From Usnea hakonensis (taxonomy: Eukaryota > Ascomycota > Lecanoromycetes > Lecanorales > Parmeliaceae): a DNA stretch of 64,000 nucleotides. The DNA is taken from positions 29,284 to 93,283 of the forward strand of contig BLJB01000438.1 of the NCBI GenBank assembly GCA_013423325.1, in the 5' to 3' direction. How positions within the stretch are numbered: the stretch's first letter is position 1; every line of letters starts with the position of its first letter. The translations under genes were made by a program, and so were the position numbers. Below, piece by piece: positions 11,351 to 22,894 of this stretch. Under the pieces are notes generated by a model. That model did not search any database. It saw only the letters and a list, made by a program, of their open reading frames with translations, and had not been told where the DNA came from.

Positions 11351-12197
11351 CCACTCTACCTGCCTACCAATCTCGGTTTGGGCCTTTTCCTTGGAGGTGT
11401 GGTGACGTTTGCGGTCTCGTCAAAAGATACACGCTGTCATCTAGGTACAATAGAAGTTTCGAGTAGACCAGAGACCTGGTTGCTCCCATTTGCGCTTAGG
11501 GCAGCTGCAAAGCCAAGGTTGCAATCTCGCTCTCTTGTCTTGAATATGTGGCCACAGATGGGGTTTCTCGGAAGTGCAAACGACTAGGTCAAACCTGTTC
11601 ACATAGGTACTTTCCGGTCAAAAACGTGGACATCGAAGGAGCTATCGTTCAAATGGTCTTGAGAGCTTTGAGGTATAATACTTCTTCACAATGATTTTGA
11701 TGCTGGCTTGATCAACTTCTCGGATCCATTCAAGCATATAATAATCCCTAATCCCCAGCGCAACAGCTAACGCAACATCCATCACAGCTGCTCTTGTCGG
11801 TGTGCATACACCATTCCCTCGATAAAATGCCCAAGCCCACCGTGTCACATTGGCACGATGGCGTCTGGCCTTCGTACTCGTACCTCCTTTTCAGTGACTT
11901 GCAATTGAAACGGAGCTCGGTTTGTAGAATGGTTGACGCCATTTATCCCATGTGTCGTATCACGCTGACATGCTGTCCAGCGTGGCCTAGATAGTCCTTG
12001 TCAGACCGGACGAATCATTCAAAGTCTCGGCCTTCATGTGCTTCGGATATTCGGTTCCCCTCGGTAGCTGCAGGTCCTCCTTATAGAAGAAAAGAAGGGA
12101 TGGGTATCTTACTTATCTCTCTTAGAGCCATGAATGCCTTCCTTTGTCATATTCCCCAGTGATCTGGACAGATTGGCCCTTGACCGCTCCAGAATGC
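11351..12197. other. Intergenic, possible further relict DNA
   Basis: Short minus-strand frames at 11642-11942 might be remains of the same decayed kinase gene, but I find no motif that proves it. Nothing else is supported. Confidence 0.3.
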
Positions 12198-12399
12198 AGA
12201 TATCCCACGTAACGTTTCCTATAAAGGTAAGGGCGCTACAAAGGAGAGGACAAGTAGCCAGACTAAGACCCAGATCGTACCCTCAACACAGAGGCTCCAG
12301 ATATCCCACGTAATGTTTCCTATAAAGGTAAGGACGCTACAAAGGAAAGGACAAGTAGCCAGACCAAGACCTAGACTGTGCCCTCAAGACGGAGGCTCC
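12198..12399 (+). repeat. Two-copy tandem repeat, 101-bp period
   Basis: Copy 1 starts at 12198 and copy 2 at 12299, both with AGATATCCCACGTAA then CCTATAAAGGTAAGG and a shared GGACAAGTAGCCAGAC block. Differences are mostly C/T and G/A transitions. The following stretch has no supported gene. Confidence 0.85.
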
Positions 12400-13620
12400 A
12401 GATCGTCTAAGAATCTCACAATAAAGCTCGTTACCGGAAGCCTCGTAGAAAGCCCAGCACCCGCCCCAGCTATCACACTTCGAAACTATCTCTATGTCGA
12501 AGTTACTCAGTCCGCTATCCCTAAAACCGAGGCTTACAATGCACGAAAGCCATCAAGCACCACGTCTCAAGAATACCCACTATGCACATTTCAGAGCATC
12601 CGCTTATGTATACCGAAACTGATCCGAGCGAGTACAACATAGTTGCATTGAATAGTCGAGGCGAGGTGAGTGAGTGACACCTCTACTTATATATGGCCAG
12701 TTCACCATTGGACGGACGACTAGGCACACTTCAGGACTTGCTTGCCAACATGAGATCCTCGATCCCACCCATTTCTTTGGTCGCAGGCTTGCAAATAAAA
12801 CAAAACGACCTTGGAAATGAATGCCTGCTTGTTACTATGGAAAATTCTTAAACAACTTTCTTCCCCCCCCTTCCCCCATCCCCCAATCCCCTAACCCCCA
12901 AACTCCCATCCCTCTTACAATCTCACCTCGCTCGTCATCTCCTTACAACATCGTTTTGTGCACATCGTTTTGTGCGCAAGGTAAGGTAGGTTACTGCCTC
13001 CCCCCCCCTTTTTTTTCCTCAGAGGACTTTCGACGTCGGAGGTGGAAAGGGTGCGTTTTGGAGGGGGGGGGGGAATGTGGGAATGGGAATGGGGCTGGCA
13101 TTGTGTGTAATAATAAGGGGATGGGGGCAGGAATCAAAATATCCCGTTGTGTTATTGAGGGCTTGGTGCTGATGAAGGGAGGGGATGGAAGGAAAGTTAT
13201 TTGCTGTAAGGGAGAACGGAACAGTGCAGTGATAAGTGGTTGCGGCGGTATTTGAGATCAATTAGGGTTCTCTTCCTAACGGCGGTGATCCAATGGCGGA
13301 GTGGTTTTATGATTCTTATCTTGGAGAAGGGATAGGAGCGTTTAGCTGGAGTTGTTTGTACGCTGCTGCGTTGCCTGTTTTCGTGTCCGGAGGGGGGGGG
13401 ATGGAAGTTGGTGCTTGACTCGGATAAAGGTGAGAGACGAGGTGAGGAAAAGGACAAGTGAGCGAGCGATGTACTTACTCGTTCGTTCGGTCGCCTACCC
13501 AATCAGAGAGAACAAAGAAGAAGAAGAAAAAAAAAAAAAAAAAGAGGCACAAAATACATCATCCTCTATCCACCCCCCATCTCATTTATTCAAATTAATT
13601 ACAACCCCCCCTTCGCGCCC
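12400..13620. other. Intergenic region with homopolymer tracts
   Basis: No gene is supported. It contains a C-rich block (about 12861-12905), a C/T run (12998-13018), a G-run (13061-13072) and an A-run (13528-13543). These fall downstream of the Ser-rich gene. Frames through them are composition artefacts. Confidence 0.5.
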
Positions 13621-15141
13621 CTAACACCCACTCCTCTCCCTCAACCCCATCCCCCCCGCATTCAAATACGCCACCCTCCCCCCAACCCCACTATCCCTCG
13701 CGATCCCAAACCTCAACACAATCGTACTCTGACAAGCCAACTGGTTCAAATACAACAACACCGGCGCCGCCCCGGTCCCAGGACTCGGCAACGTAAACGT
13801 CCCAACCAGACTCCCCGTCTGCGGCGCGATGCTGTTGTACGTCGGCGGCGTGGAACCGAAGGTTTGCGTGTTGACGCGGTACATGTTGATTTGGCCCTGG
13901 CCGGAGGTGAAGTAGGAGGATTGCGGGACGAAGTTGAATTCGAAACTGAAGGGGCCTGGGCCGGAGCAGGGGAGGTTGGTGAAGGCGACGACGAGATCTT
14001 GCGCGTTGGCGCCGTTGGCGTCGAGGGAGACCTTGAATTGGAAGGGGATTTGAGCGGAGCGTCGGGCCAGCCGCATGCCACTGGTTGAGGTGCTACTGGG
14101 GGCGCTAGTGCTGGGGCTGCTGGTCGAGGTGCTGCCTACGGTGCTGCTACTTAGGATGCTGCTGCTTAGGGTGCTGCTTAGGGCACTGCTGGCGCTACTG
14201 CTGCTGGTGCTGAGGCTGCTGGTCGAGGTGCTGCCTACCGTGCTGCTGCTTAGGATGCTGCTTATGGCACTGCTGGCGCTACTGCTGCTGATGATGGTGC
14301 TCGCACTGGAGCTGCTGGAGCTGGGACTGCTGGTAGGACTGCTACTGAGGCTGCTGGTGCTCAGGGTGCTGCTGCTGCCGCTGCCGCTGGAGCTGGGACT
14401 GCTAGAGCTGGAACTACTAGAGCTGGAGCTAGAGCTGCTGGGGCTACTGGTGCTCAGGGCGCCGCTGGTAGAACTGCTGCTTAGGGTACTGGTGCTCAGG
14501 GTGCTGCTGCTGCCGCTGGAACTGGAGCTGCTGGAGCTGAGACTGCTGAAGCTGAGACTGCTGGAGCTGGGACTGCTGGAGCTGGGACTGCTGGAGCTGG
14601 GACTGCTAGAGCTGGGACTGCTAGAGATGGAGCTAGAGCTGCTGATGCTGCTGGGGGTGCTGGCAGAACTGCTGCTTGGGGTGCTGACAGAACTGCTGCT
14701 GGGGGTGCTAGCAGAACTGCTGCTTGGGGTGCTGGCAGAACTGCTGCTTAGGGTGCTGGTGCCGCTGGGGCTGCCGATAGAACTGCTGCTTAGAATGCTC
14801 GAGCTGCTGGGGCTGCTGCCTAGGGTACTGGTAATCAGGGTGCTGCTGGAACTGGAGCTACTGGAGCTACTGGAGCTGGGACTGCTGCTGCTGAGACTGG
14901 AGCTGCTGGATTTGGCACTGCTAGAGCTGGAGGTGGAACTGCTAGAGCTGGAGCTAGAGCTGCTGGTAGAACTGCTGCTGGCGCTGCTGCTTGGGTTGCT
15001 GAGGTCGCCGGAAAGGTCCGGCTGGTTGGCGTAAATCTGAAAGGCGGAGCTTACCTCGACCATCGCGCAGGGGTTCTGGGCTGTGGTGTAGGCGAGGAGG
15101 TTGAAGAGGAGGGGGAGAGCGGTGCTGAGGGAGGAATGCAT
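13621..15141 (-). CDS. Serine-rich secreted or cell-wall protein
   Basis: Single exon of 506 residues from ATG 15139-15141. Residues 1-21 form a signal peptide ending in TTAQ. A short conserved-looking region with one Cys follows, then about 300 residues of nearly pure Ser with Thr, Pro, Leu, Ala and Gly (roughly residues 55-350). The end is a globular domain of about 150 residues starting near RLARRS, with Cys in LPCSG, LACQS and the terminal SGC. The Ser tract would be heavily O-mannosylated and act as a stalk or spacer. No GPI-type hydrophobic tail is visible. I do not recognise the C-terminal domain. The tract is encoded by degenerate AGC/AGT-rich repeats and probably varies in length between strains. 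Confidence 0.75.
   Translation of the reverse strand: MHSSLSTALPLLFNLLAYTTAQNPCAMVEVSSAFQIYANQPDLSGDLSNPSSSASSSSTSSSSSSSSSSTSSSSSAKSSSSSLSSSSPSSSSSSSSSSSSTLITSTLGSSPSSSSILSSSSIGSPSGTSTLSSSSASTPSSSSASTPSSSSVSTPSSSSASTPSSISSSSSISSSPSSSSPSSSSPSSSSPSSSSLSFSSLSSSSSSSSGSSSTLSTSTLSSSSTSGALSTSSPSSSSSSSSSSSSSSPSSSGSGSSSTLSTSSLSSSPTSSPSSSSSSASTIISSSSASSAISSILSSSTVGSTSTSSLSTSSSSASSALSSTLSSSILSSSTVGSTSTSSPSTSAPSSTSTSGMRLARRSAQIPFQFKVSLDANGANAQDLVVAFTNLPCSGPGPFSFEFNFVPQSSYFTSGQGQINMYRVNTQTFGSTPPTYNSIAPQTGSLVGTFTLPSPGTGAAPVLLYLNQLACQSTIVLRFGIARDSGVGGRVAYLNAGGMGLRERSGC
14085..15000 (-). repeat. Ser-codon repeat tract
   Basis: Degenerate short tandem repeats (CTGCTGGAGCTGGGA-like on the + strand) encode the Ser-rich region. 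Sub-blocks such as ELLLGVLA-like units in the antisense reading recur at about 30 bp around 14640-14750. Confidence 0.85.
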
Positions 15142-15262
15142 GTTGGAGTATTAGGAGGGTTGGAGGTGTGGAGCGGGGAGGGGGTCAACGAATGTAATTG
15201 CTATGTCGTAATAATAGCGAAAGCGAAAACCAACCAGGATAGGAACCGGAAGTCGAAAGCGA

Positions 15263-15272
15263 TATTTATATA
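15263..15272 (-). promoter_or_regulatory. TATA-box-like element
   Basis: TATATAAATA on the minus strand, about 120 bp upstream of the ATG of the Ser-rich gene. Position and sequence fit a fungal TATA box; no transcript start is known. Confidence 0.4.
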
Positions 15273-16074
15273 GCTGCGAGTCACATCTCAACGGTATTCA
15301 TATCCTGGCGCGCTGCAGCTACCATTGTGGCTTAGAGCTGCCACAAAACGTTCCGATTAGAGTTACCGGAGTTTGACATGCTTTTGACGGCCGCCATCTC
15401 CACAAGAGAGACGCCGTAAAGTATCCCAGATAGTGGCTTACGGCGGGCAGCACTTAGAAGACGCGGAGACCGAAGTTGAAGATTCGTGGAGAAAATGATG
15501 GTAGCACAGGGTTTAGTTTCAACATCTTGATGGAAAGCTAGGTCTCGCCCGGAATCGAGTCGTCATCATTTGCGGCATTTTTGCTCTGGTTTGCTGCAGT
15601 CGAAGAGTTTAGACGACAGCCTCTGACAAGCCAATGTGACATCCAAAGACATCATAGCTGCTGAATCTTCTCCCAATTGCTTCTCTGTCAATCTTTTATG
15701 CTTAGCCTTTTTTCGAGCCTTTTCAAGTTCAGCCAATGACTATTAACAAGCCAAACTTGTAGATTGCTTCCGAGGTAACTTGATATCGGGAAAAGCAAGC
15801 TGCAGGAATACTTGGACATGAATTTGGTTGGAAAAAAACAAGAAGTGAGGCACTTAGCTGTCAAAGAAACGAAGCAAGGAGACCAGTTCAAAGAAGAGAT
15901 TATCGGATTTCGGCCTGCTGAAGTCACCAGGCCACCCTTCCAAATCTGTCTACCCTTCAACTGTATGACTGCTCGTACGTGAGTTCTTACGTTTGTCAGG
16001 ATGGCGAATACCGCACGTCTTTAGACCTATCTTATTACTAGAACAATCTCAATAAGACTAAAACAATGGTGTAA
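15273..16074. other. Intergenic region
   Basis: Between the Ser-rich gene promoter and the 3' end of the carboxypeptidase gene. I see no supported gene. Confidence 0.5.
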
Positions 16075-18058
16075 TCATGCCTGTTCCATCGGACCATGAC
16101 CCATCATGCGGCCATATCTCTTACGTGCCGGGCCGCCAGCGAAGCCTGTGTAGTTGCCTGTCTGGGTAGTAAAGTCTCCGGTCTGGCCCAGGGACGAAAT
16201 CCTTCCCAGCAGCAATTCGACAACTCTGTACGCCGCGCCTGGTGAGTATCCAGGCAATTCTGGAAAATGTCAGTCGAATTGTTGTAGCCAAGGGCGACAT
16301 ATTACTCACCGTGTCCTGCCAAATCGACAGTGTAAAAAGTCAAGCCTCGTTCGGTTACCCAGGATCCAAGGTCACCAGCCCCCGCAAGGAAACCCTTATT
16401 ATACTCCGGATGATAAGGGACGAAGAAGCTATTTGATGGCGGAGTCTGAAAACCTTGGAGCCCATTCCAAGTCATGTTTTGAATCGCCAACAGGGTGCCG
16501 TTGATTGGTAGTAAATAATCTAGGCCTCCGACACCAATGATGGTGTTGTTCGTTGATTCAATGACATGCGCCAGAACCCCATCTTGAGCCGGACCCAGTG
16601 ACTCGTCCCCTTGAGAATTGTTACCGTAAGGGCCTTCAAAAACGTTGGTCGTTGTGCATTGCTCCCAATTCGTACCGACCGGAGCATTGATAGCGGCTTG
16701 CACGTCACTGCGATTGAAGTATACTTGTGCCCCTGGAGGGAAATAATCCCCCTGGTTGACAATGCCGAGAACATTGAAAAGATGAGGGCATGTGTCGAGG
16801 ATATGGTAGATGTTGAAACATGGGTTGACTTCCAGTGCCGCATAAAATACATCGTCAAAGAGGTCACAACCATCCGAGGAGTTCTTGGGCAATGGCAATG
16901 GACCAGGTGGTGGGAAAGTGAGATAGGTATTGATGTAGTCGGTATATCCACAGGAGTCGGCAAGTTCCCGGGCTCCGGCCACGAAGCTCTCATTAAGTGC
17001 AAATGTGTCTGCCCAATAGTTTAGATATGGCACGACAGGCACTGAGATATCTGAGTCAGTAGATACACCAATAACATCGATATGGGCAACCCACCCTCCT
17101 GCTGCAGGTCGCCATCACCAAGGATAGGGTCATTGATAGCGACGCCTGCGAGGTTGTAATACGTCTTGTCGTCGGCGTTAATGAAAGCATCGGCTACGTA
17201 AGGCACGTAGTAACCTCCGTAGCTTTCACCCGCGATGTAGACCTTGCTACCTTGGACTTGGAAATCCTCCACCCAATTCTTGTAGAATCCCTTGAATTGT
17301 TCTCCAAGCTCCACCTCATTCACGATATCCGGAGTGCCCTGGGTGAATCCTACACCTACCGGTTGCTCGACCCATAGCATATTGGTCAGATTCACCCATG
17401 TGTAGGGATTTTTTGTAGGAGCGAAGGTGCCGGCTTGCCACGTAAAGGGACCATTTTCTGTGAGGAGACCACTGAGGGAGGAGCAGCCAGGGCCACCATT
17501 GAACCTAGAATGGACGGGTCAGCCTGTGAACTAGAATGAATGAGTGCAGGCGCCTCACCATATAACAACCTCGTCCGTAGCAGCAGGATTCGTGGATGGA
17601 AAGAACCTGTTGTTACGGTGAGCATAGTTCAAAGGATTGTTATAGACCAGACACACCAGAAAAAGAGCTTTCGAGTCTCGTCGGCAGCGGAAGAGATGGG
17701 AACCAATCCGGCATAGGACTCGCCAACATCGAACTGTTTGGTTGTAAGCCTCTGGCGCAAAAGTGCTTCGCTTGCTACATACGTCGACGTCTGGAATCTT
17801 GGTACCGTCCACAACATATTCTGGTGCCTAGTCAGCATGAACCTCGGAATCACATTCTTTGCTCTCACTCTCTGTGACGTTGTTCAGGTATCGCGATGCC
17901 CGCTTCTGTAGTTGCTCATGGCTAGGGGCTGGTGCCTTATGGTGCGCGATGGCTCTAGACTCTAGAACTCTGTCAACCCGTTTGAAGGCATCAATGCCAG
18001 AAGAAGCTGCAGCCGATGATGCCCATAGGACGGCAGACACGTAGACTGCAACACGCAT
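16075..18058 (-). CDS. Serine carboxypeptidase, S10 family
   Basis: Seven predicted exons: 17869-18058, 17783-17820, 17657-17733, 17559-17606, 17095-17504, 16310-17041 and 16075-16259. Together they encode 559 residues. Residues 1-18 are a signal peptide. The family marks are in order: FDVGESYAG, WFNGGPGCSS (oxyanion-hole region), GESYGG with catalytic Ser near 212, Asp near 429 in GGLDYLLP, and His near 498 in GHELPGYSPG. S10 enzymes remove C-terminal residues from peptides at acid pH, in the vacuole or after secretion. Several N-glycosylation sites are present and no membrane anchor is seen. The six introns are 48-54 nt with GT-AG ends and all phases close without stops, so the gene looks intact. 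Exon 2 (38 nt) is unusually short. Confidence 0.9.
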
Positions 18059-19258
18059 GGCGAGTTTAAAGAATAATCAGTACTTGGAGGCCAAGTACTG
18101 TAAAAATGAATATCGGTGGAAGACAGTTGGTGAAGGTAGTCGGGAAAAGAGATGTTTTGAGGGATGTCACTCCAGCACTGTCATGATTTGGTCGCGCCCG
18201 CCGTCTTGGGAAAGAAGACGATTCGTATGACCACTGCGGGGAGCGAGTAGCCCTAGAAGGGCAGGTGCTGCCTTGACCATGGCATGACCTGCCCGATCTT
18301 TCGTAGATTTGGGGCTATGTAGTATTGACTTCATATCTTGCTGAGACTTTTTATGCAAGGGCGATGTGTCGTCATTTGACTTGGTAAAGTATACTGGAGA
18401 AGTACGAGGTATCCAGGTGGCATGACAACATGACGCATCGTTGGTAGTCTCCATTAGGAAGGTGCCTCCAATTCGACAACGGCCAGGATGCCGAATGATA
18501 GGGAATGGCTAATGGCTAATGGCTAATGTGAGAAGTGCATGAAAGGATGCAGCTCCACAGTTGAGTTGTAGACAATGACGCCTTTGATGCGTACTAGGTG
18601 ACACTATTACTGTTGTAGGGGGTCAGTATGAAGAGGAGATTCGCTAGAAACAAGAAAAAAGAAAAGAAAAAAAACATTTGATGTCCCGAGGCTCGCCGGG
18701 AGATCTCCCCGCGGTGTCCCCGCGCCAAGGAGATACCATGTACAGCATAATCAGATATACGCACACTCGTAGTATTTTCTCGTCCGCGTCTAATAACAAT
18801 ATCTTCTTCTCTCAATTCGTCAAGGCTGTAAAAGGTATCCATCTAAACAAAAGGAAAGAAGGACCCTAATTTGTCAATTGGCTAAGCCAGAGTATTGTCT
18901 ATACTTATCCTTATAATACGATGAAGCGTGTATTGAAGTATACCGAATTCGTAAGCTAAGGCTGCCGATTCGATTTCTCTTTTCCACATGATTTCGGATA
19001 TAGTCTGACATGCTGAATACTGACACACTTGAAATGATAGACGAATGAGTAATAGTTCGTCAGACCGACATTTTGGGTTATGGGTTATTGATAGGTTATT
19101 TATAGAGTTACTTTACAACATACAGGGCATAATCGCTGCTGCAGGCTTTTCTCAGCTTACTACTACTTACGTGTCATGTTTACAATACTGCCTACCTCGT
19201 GCGATTATAGATATAACCACACTATTTTTTGCTCTTTGTTTCTCCTTTACACGTCGCA
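18059..19258. other. Divergent intergenic region
   Basis: Carries the promoters of the carboxypeptidase (-) and lectin-like (+) genes. A short AATGGCT repeat lies at about 18504-18528. No other gene is supported. Confidence 0.5.
18504..18528 (+). repeat. (AATGGCT)n short tandem repeat
   Basis: Three to four consecutive AATGGCT units. Confidence 0.85.
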
Positions 19259-20733
19259 ATGGATGCCGGCCGGGACGGACCATATAGTGCGTTGGAAGTT
19301 GTTCCACACCAGTTTGTGCATCAAATGAATCAACAAGATATACCACCACCACCACCACCAGACTTGGGAAAGCAGATCGTTCCACTTGAGGAAAAGCAGG
19401 TGTCTTTGGATGACGGCAAGGAGTGCATGGTGAAGTGTGGGATTGATCATCACGTCAACTTTCGTCGGCCCTCGAAGAAAAACCAGATAATGCTTGGTGG
19501 AGTGGTTGGATTGATAGTCATTATCGCAGTTGCACTGGGATTGGTCTTCGGACTAAGACATAAACGTTCTGGGACAGTATCAGTGACCAGCTCACCGAAC
19601 TCGTCCGCTGTACCTGCTCCCGCCCCGCCTAGGAATTCATCTCCACCCCAGCGTAACATTGCCGCATTATCCTTCGCCTCGGAATCCGTTAATAATACTC
19701 GTGTCTATTTCCAAGACAACGTGGGACAAATTATGGAGGCTGCAAACACTGCAAACGATACAAAGTGGAGCATTAATGGGACTGGTGTAATTGGAAAGAA
19801 TGGATCTGCTATTGCAGCAGCAGTATCACGCCCAGAATTCCCTCTGGTAAGTCATATCTCTTATATGGATTGATACTAACATTTCCCTAGGCCATCAGTG
19901 TTTTCTATCTAGATATCAATAACCTTGTCCGCGAAATCATATACAACCCCTCGGTAGACACCTGGACATCTGGTGCTCTACCAAATCAAGGATATACCGC
20001 AATGGCAAACTCTAGCTTAACGGCCATGTACAACCAGTGTAGCCGCTGCGCCAACACCACCATTATTGCCTTCCAAGACGAGAACGGATTTGTCCAAATT
20101 GGTAACCTCACCTCCGGGGGCTGGACTCTGACCCAATTGGGTTCCGCACTTGACCCAGCAATAGGTACAGGACTTGCCTTACAGCCCTTCTACCTCACCG
20201 GTTCTGAGGACCAAATAAATCTTTACCACCAGACGTCCGATCTCAACCTGAGCCTCTCCAGCTGGAATCCACCTGCGAAGAATCATCAAGGTTTGTCTAC
20301 TGCATGCCCTATTTAGTATGCCCCACTAATACTTTCTCAAACCATTACAGCCAGCTGGGGACTCAACGTACAAACCTATGACGCCATCCCATCCGGCTCG
20401 CCCATTGCCGCCGCTTCCTCTTATTCGAACGTCTCCACCGGCTTCGAAACCTGGATCGAAGTCCTATCCGTTTCCAACAAAGGTATTGAAGTCAACACTT
20501 GGTCCGGAGCCATCAACAATTGGCTGGAACAGTACAACAATCCTTCGGCCATGGCAAATTCGACGGGAAATAGGCGATCGTATGGGAGTGTGGCTGTCAC
20601 TGCTACGGGGACGGCGTATGGCGTCGTGAAGCAGGATGGGCAGGTAGATGGGATTGTGAGATGGCAGGTTCAGGATGACTTGGTGGATTGGAGTTTGGTT
20701 GGGAATGTGGATTTGGGTGGTGCGTGGGGATGA
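19259..20733 (+). CDS. Membrane-anchored fucose-lectin-like protein
   Basis: Exons are 19259-19846, 19891-20290 and 20351-20733, giving 456 residues. I chose ATG 19259 (MDAGRDG) over an in-frame ATG 30 nt upstream for its context and lack of an N-terminal signal. Residues 1-77 are cytosolic with a Pro run; residues about 78-99 are one membrane helix (IMLGGVVGLIVIIAVALGLV); then comes a Ser/Pro/Asn linker. The outer part (about 125-456) has repeated units with Trp-Ser/Thr turns (TWTSGALP, GGWTLTQLG, NLSLSSWNPP), as in fungal fucose-specific lectin six-blade propellers. It likely faces outside, binding glycans or acting in the wall. Specificity cannot be read here. Introns are 44 and 60 nt with clear CTAAC/CTAAT branch sites. 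Confidence 0.75.
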
Positions 20734-20759
20734 GGCATTCGGGATGTGACGACGGTTTC

Positions 20760-21350
20760 TACGAAATGCATGCATCTCTATATGTTCCGGCTACGTCAGT
20801 AACCGGCACTGTCCTAACGCCTGCTGGTGAGGAAGCTGCGGTTGCTGGCATCCCAGTGAGCTTAGCGTCTTCTAACCACTTAGTCGTAGGCACTAGCTCA
20901 CTTGGTCGTCAAAGCTTGACAATATTCACAATGGCTGGACATACCACCCCACCCACTGCGATATCTCTCGAAATAGCAACCACATCGGTGAAAGCTGGAG
21001 AGCCCGCCGTAACTGTCTCTGGAACGATTATCAGCATGGGAGTGAGTGTCTGGTGATCTGATTGTCGAAGGAAATGCTAGCACCACTTCACCGCCTGCAG
21101 TAGTCTCCACTGTGGGCGCTCAACAATTCACGGCCGACCTCATCGGATATGGGTTGACTATGATAAGCGATGGACCGGTAGCTCAGTCTTGACCCATCAG
21201 CACTCTTGATCGTAGGTGATGCTCCGACTACACTGGCCGAGCTCTCACCCCACTCTGTGTTTACCGTTGGCGGCAAATCTTTCACAGCAGATGGGGCTGG
21301 CTTTGTTGATTGTAGTGTTGACGCCTTACGTGTCAGTTTGTCGGTCGCAT
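20760..21350 (+). pseudogene. Relict of a repetitive secreted protein
   Basis: Three reading frames in succession carry pieces of the same type of repeat: AGIPVSLASSNHLVVGTSS, TVSGTIISMG, VGAQQFTADLIGYGLTM and FTVGGKSFTADGAGF. Fungal secreted proteins built from (V)SGTPVSL / LVVGTS / FTVGGQTFTA units are common, but their function is unknown. Here the frame is broken at least twice and no start is visible. It begins just after the lectin-like gene's stop. Confidence 0.5.
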
Positions 21351-21770
21351 ATTACTTCTGTCCTTTGGAAAAGAGCGAATCGGACCTTGATGGTGGAACA
21401 CCCTTGGTTGCTTGTACCCTCTTGTGGGATGCGAGAGATGTTTTGGTTTCGTTGTCTCTTTGGCGGCAAGAGTCATTGGTGTGGAATGAGGGGCAACTAT
21501 CCGTCTAGAAACACTTGAGTGGTACGCTGTCATCTAGCCCTGGAATTGCCTGACAGGTATGAGTTACACTTCCCGTTTGAAAAGCTCTTGGAGTAGTTGG
21601 TCATCGGGTTCGGAGCAAAAGAAACGGTTCTATGCTGTGGGTGTAGAGCCAGAACCGGAAGAGATCTTGGACCAGGCGGACGCTTTGAATTCACAGCTTT
21701 GTGTGCACGATGATGGTGAGGGACCTTCCACCTTGCTAAAGAGCGGAACAGAAGAAAATCTACTTCAATC

Positions 21771-22214
21771 GTGAATGATGTAACAGGTGAAGAGATCTCC
21801 TGGATTCAAAAGACCATCACGGCAGCAGTGAGCCACGAAGGAAAAGTCCGACAAGTTCTTTACATATCTACCGACGCACATCTCCTGGTTTCTGGTAAAG
21901 GCCACTATGGAGACGGTATTGTCCATGCTCGCAGCGGAAAGGTATCCCTGGATGGGAACCTTGTTTCTAGACCATGGTGCCTGGATCAAAAGTCGCAATG
22001 ATCAAGGAAGAATTCTGCCCATGGAGGCTGCGCTTTGGGGCAGAGCAGGGAGCGTTGTTATTCTCCTGGCGAGAGGCGCAGACTGGGAGATGAAAAATTG
22101 AAAAGGTTGTTAGGCATCTTCTTTACCACCCGGAGTGAAGAGAACACGGATGAAAGATATAGTCGCGCTGGTGGGGTCTATGTAGAGGACACATTTAATA
22201 CGGACAAACAGTGA
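21771..22214 (+). pseudogene. Relict of an ankyrin-repeat protein
   Basis: One frame has a partial ankyrin unit (FLDHGAWIKSRNDQGR, then ALWGRAGSVVILLARGADWE) ending in a stop. A different frame downstream continues with EENTDERYSRAGGVYVEDTF, a block that follows ankyrins in some fungal proteins. The split between frames and the missing N-terminal region argue for decay, though an unseen intron could rescue part. An open stretch at 21559-21774 may be a further piece. Confidence 0.45.
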
Positions 22215-22894
22215 AAAGCTATCTAGGCAATGCTCGACTACCAAAGCCGCACGTCGACTGCATAGTTTGACTTGTCAAAACCAAGCACCCTGAGCTACGA
22301 CTGTCATTCTTTCCACAGATCAAGCATAACATCGGAAGTCGTTCTATCGGCTCCTGTCGTCAGATACCTGTCCCTCGTCTACAAAAACGATTGCACGGCT
22401 TGAGCGTCCGAGACCTTTTCCCTCTGTAGATGCGATGAGTGTCTATAAACAGATAGTATTTCATGAAAAGACAAACAAACAACCTAAATTCATATTATCT
22501 TATAAGATAAGAGACAGACTACTCTACTTTAGGAACCTAAATTGACTCTATTTCTTAGATTAGAAAACACTTATCAAAGAGATCTCACGTCGAGCTCGTT
22601 AAGTTTTCAAGGCCTTCACTCCGTGTAACTGACCATTGTTCTTCTACCTACAGCATAAATGAGAGTGAATAAGGGCAATCGAGTGTGTATAATGAGTGTG
22701 ATTTATATAACGCCGTCCATTTCCTCCTAACCTCAAATCTGCACCACCAATCCACTGCCGCATCTTCCTTGTCACCTTCTCTCGACCTCTGGACTCGAAG
22801 TTGCCACTTTCCACCAGCAACCATCCATCATGTCACTATACAGAATTAGCGTTGTGGTACTCAATCAATCTCTGAGAACCTCATACGGCGACTT
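22215..22894. other. Intergenic region
   Basis: No gene is supported. An imperfect AT-rich palindrome (ATTATCTTATAAGATAA) lies near 22493-22509. Confidence 0.5.

Noticed and set aside
14075..15034. Open plus-strand frame of 319 residues rich in Leu
   Set aside because: It is the antisense of the Ser-repeat tract of the secreted protein on the other strand and has no other support.
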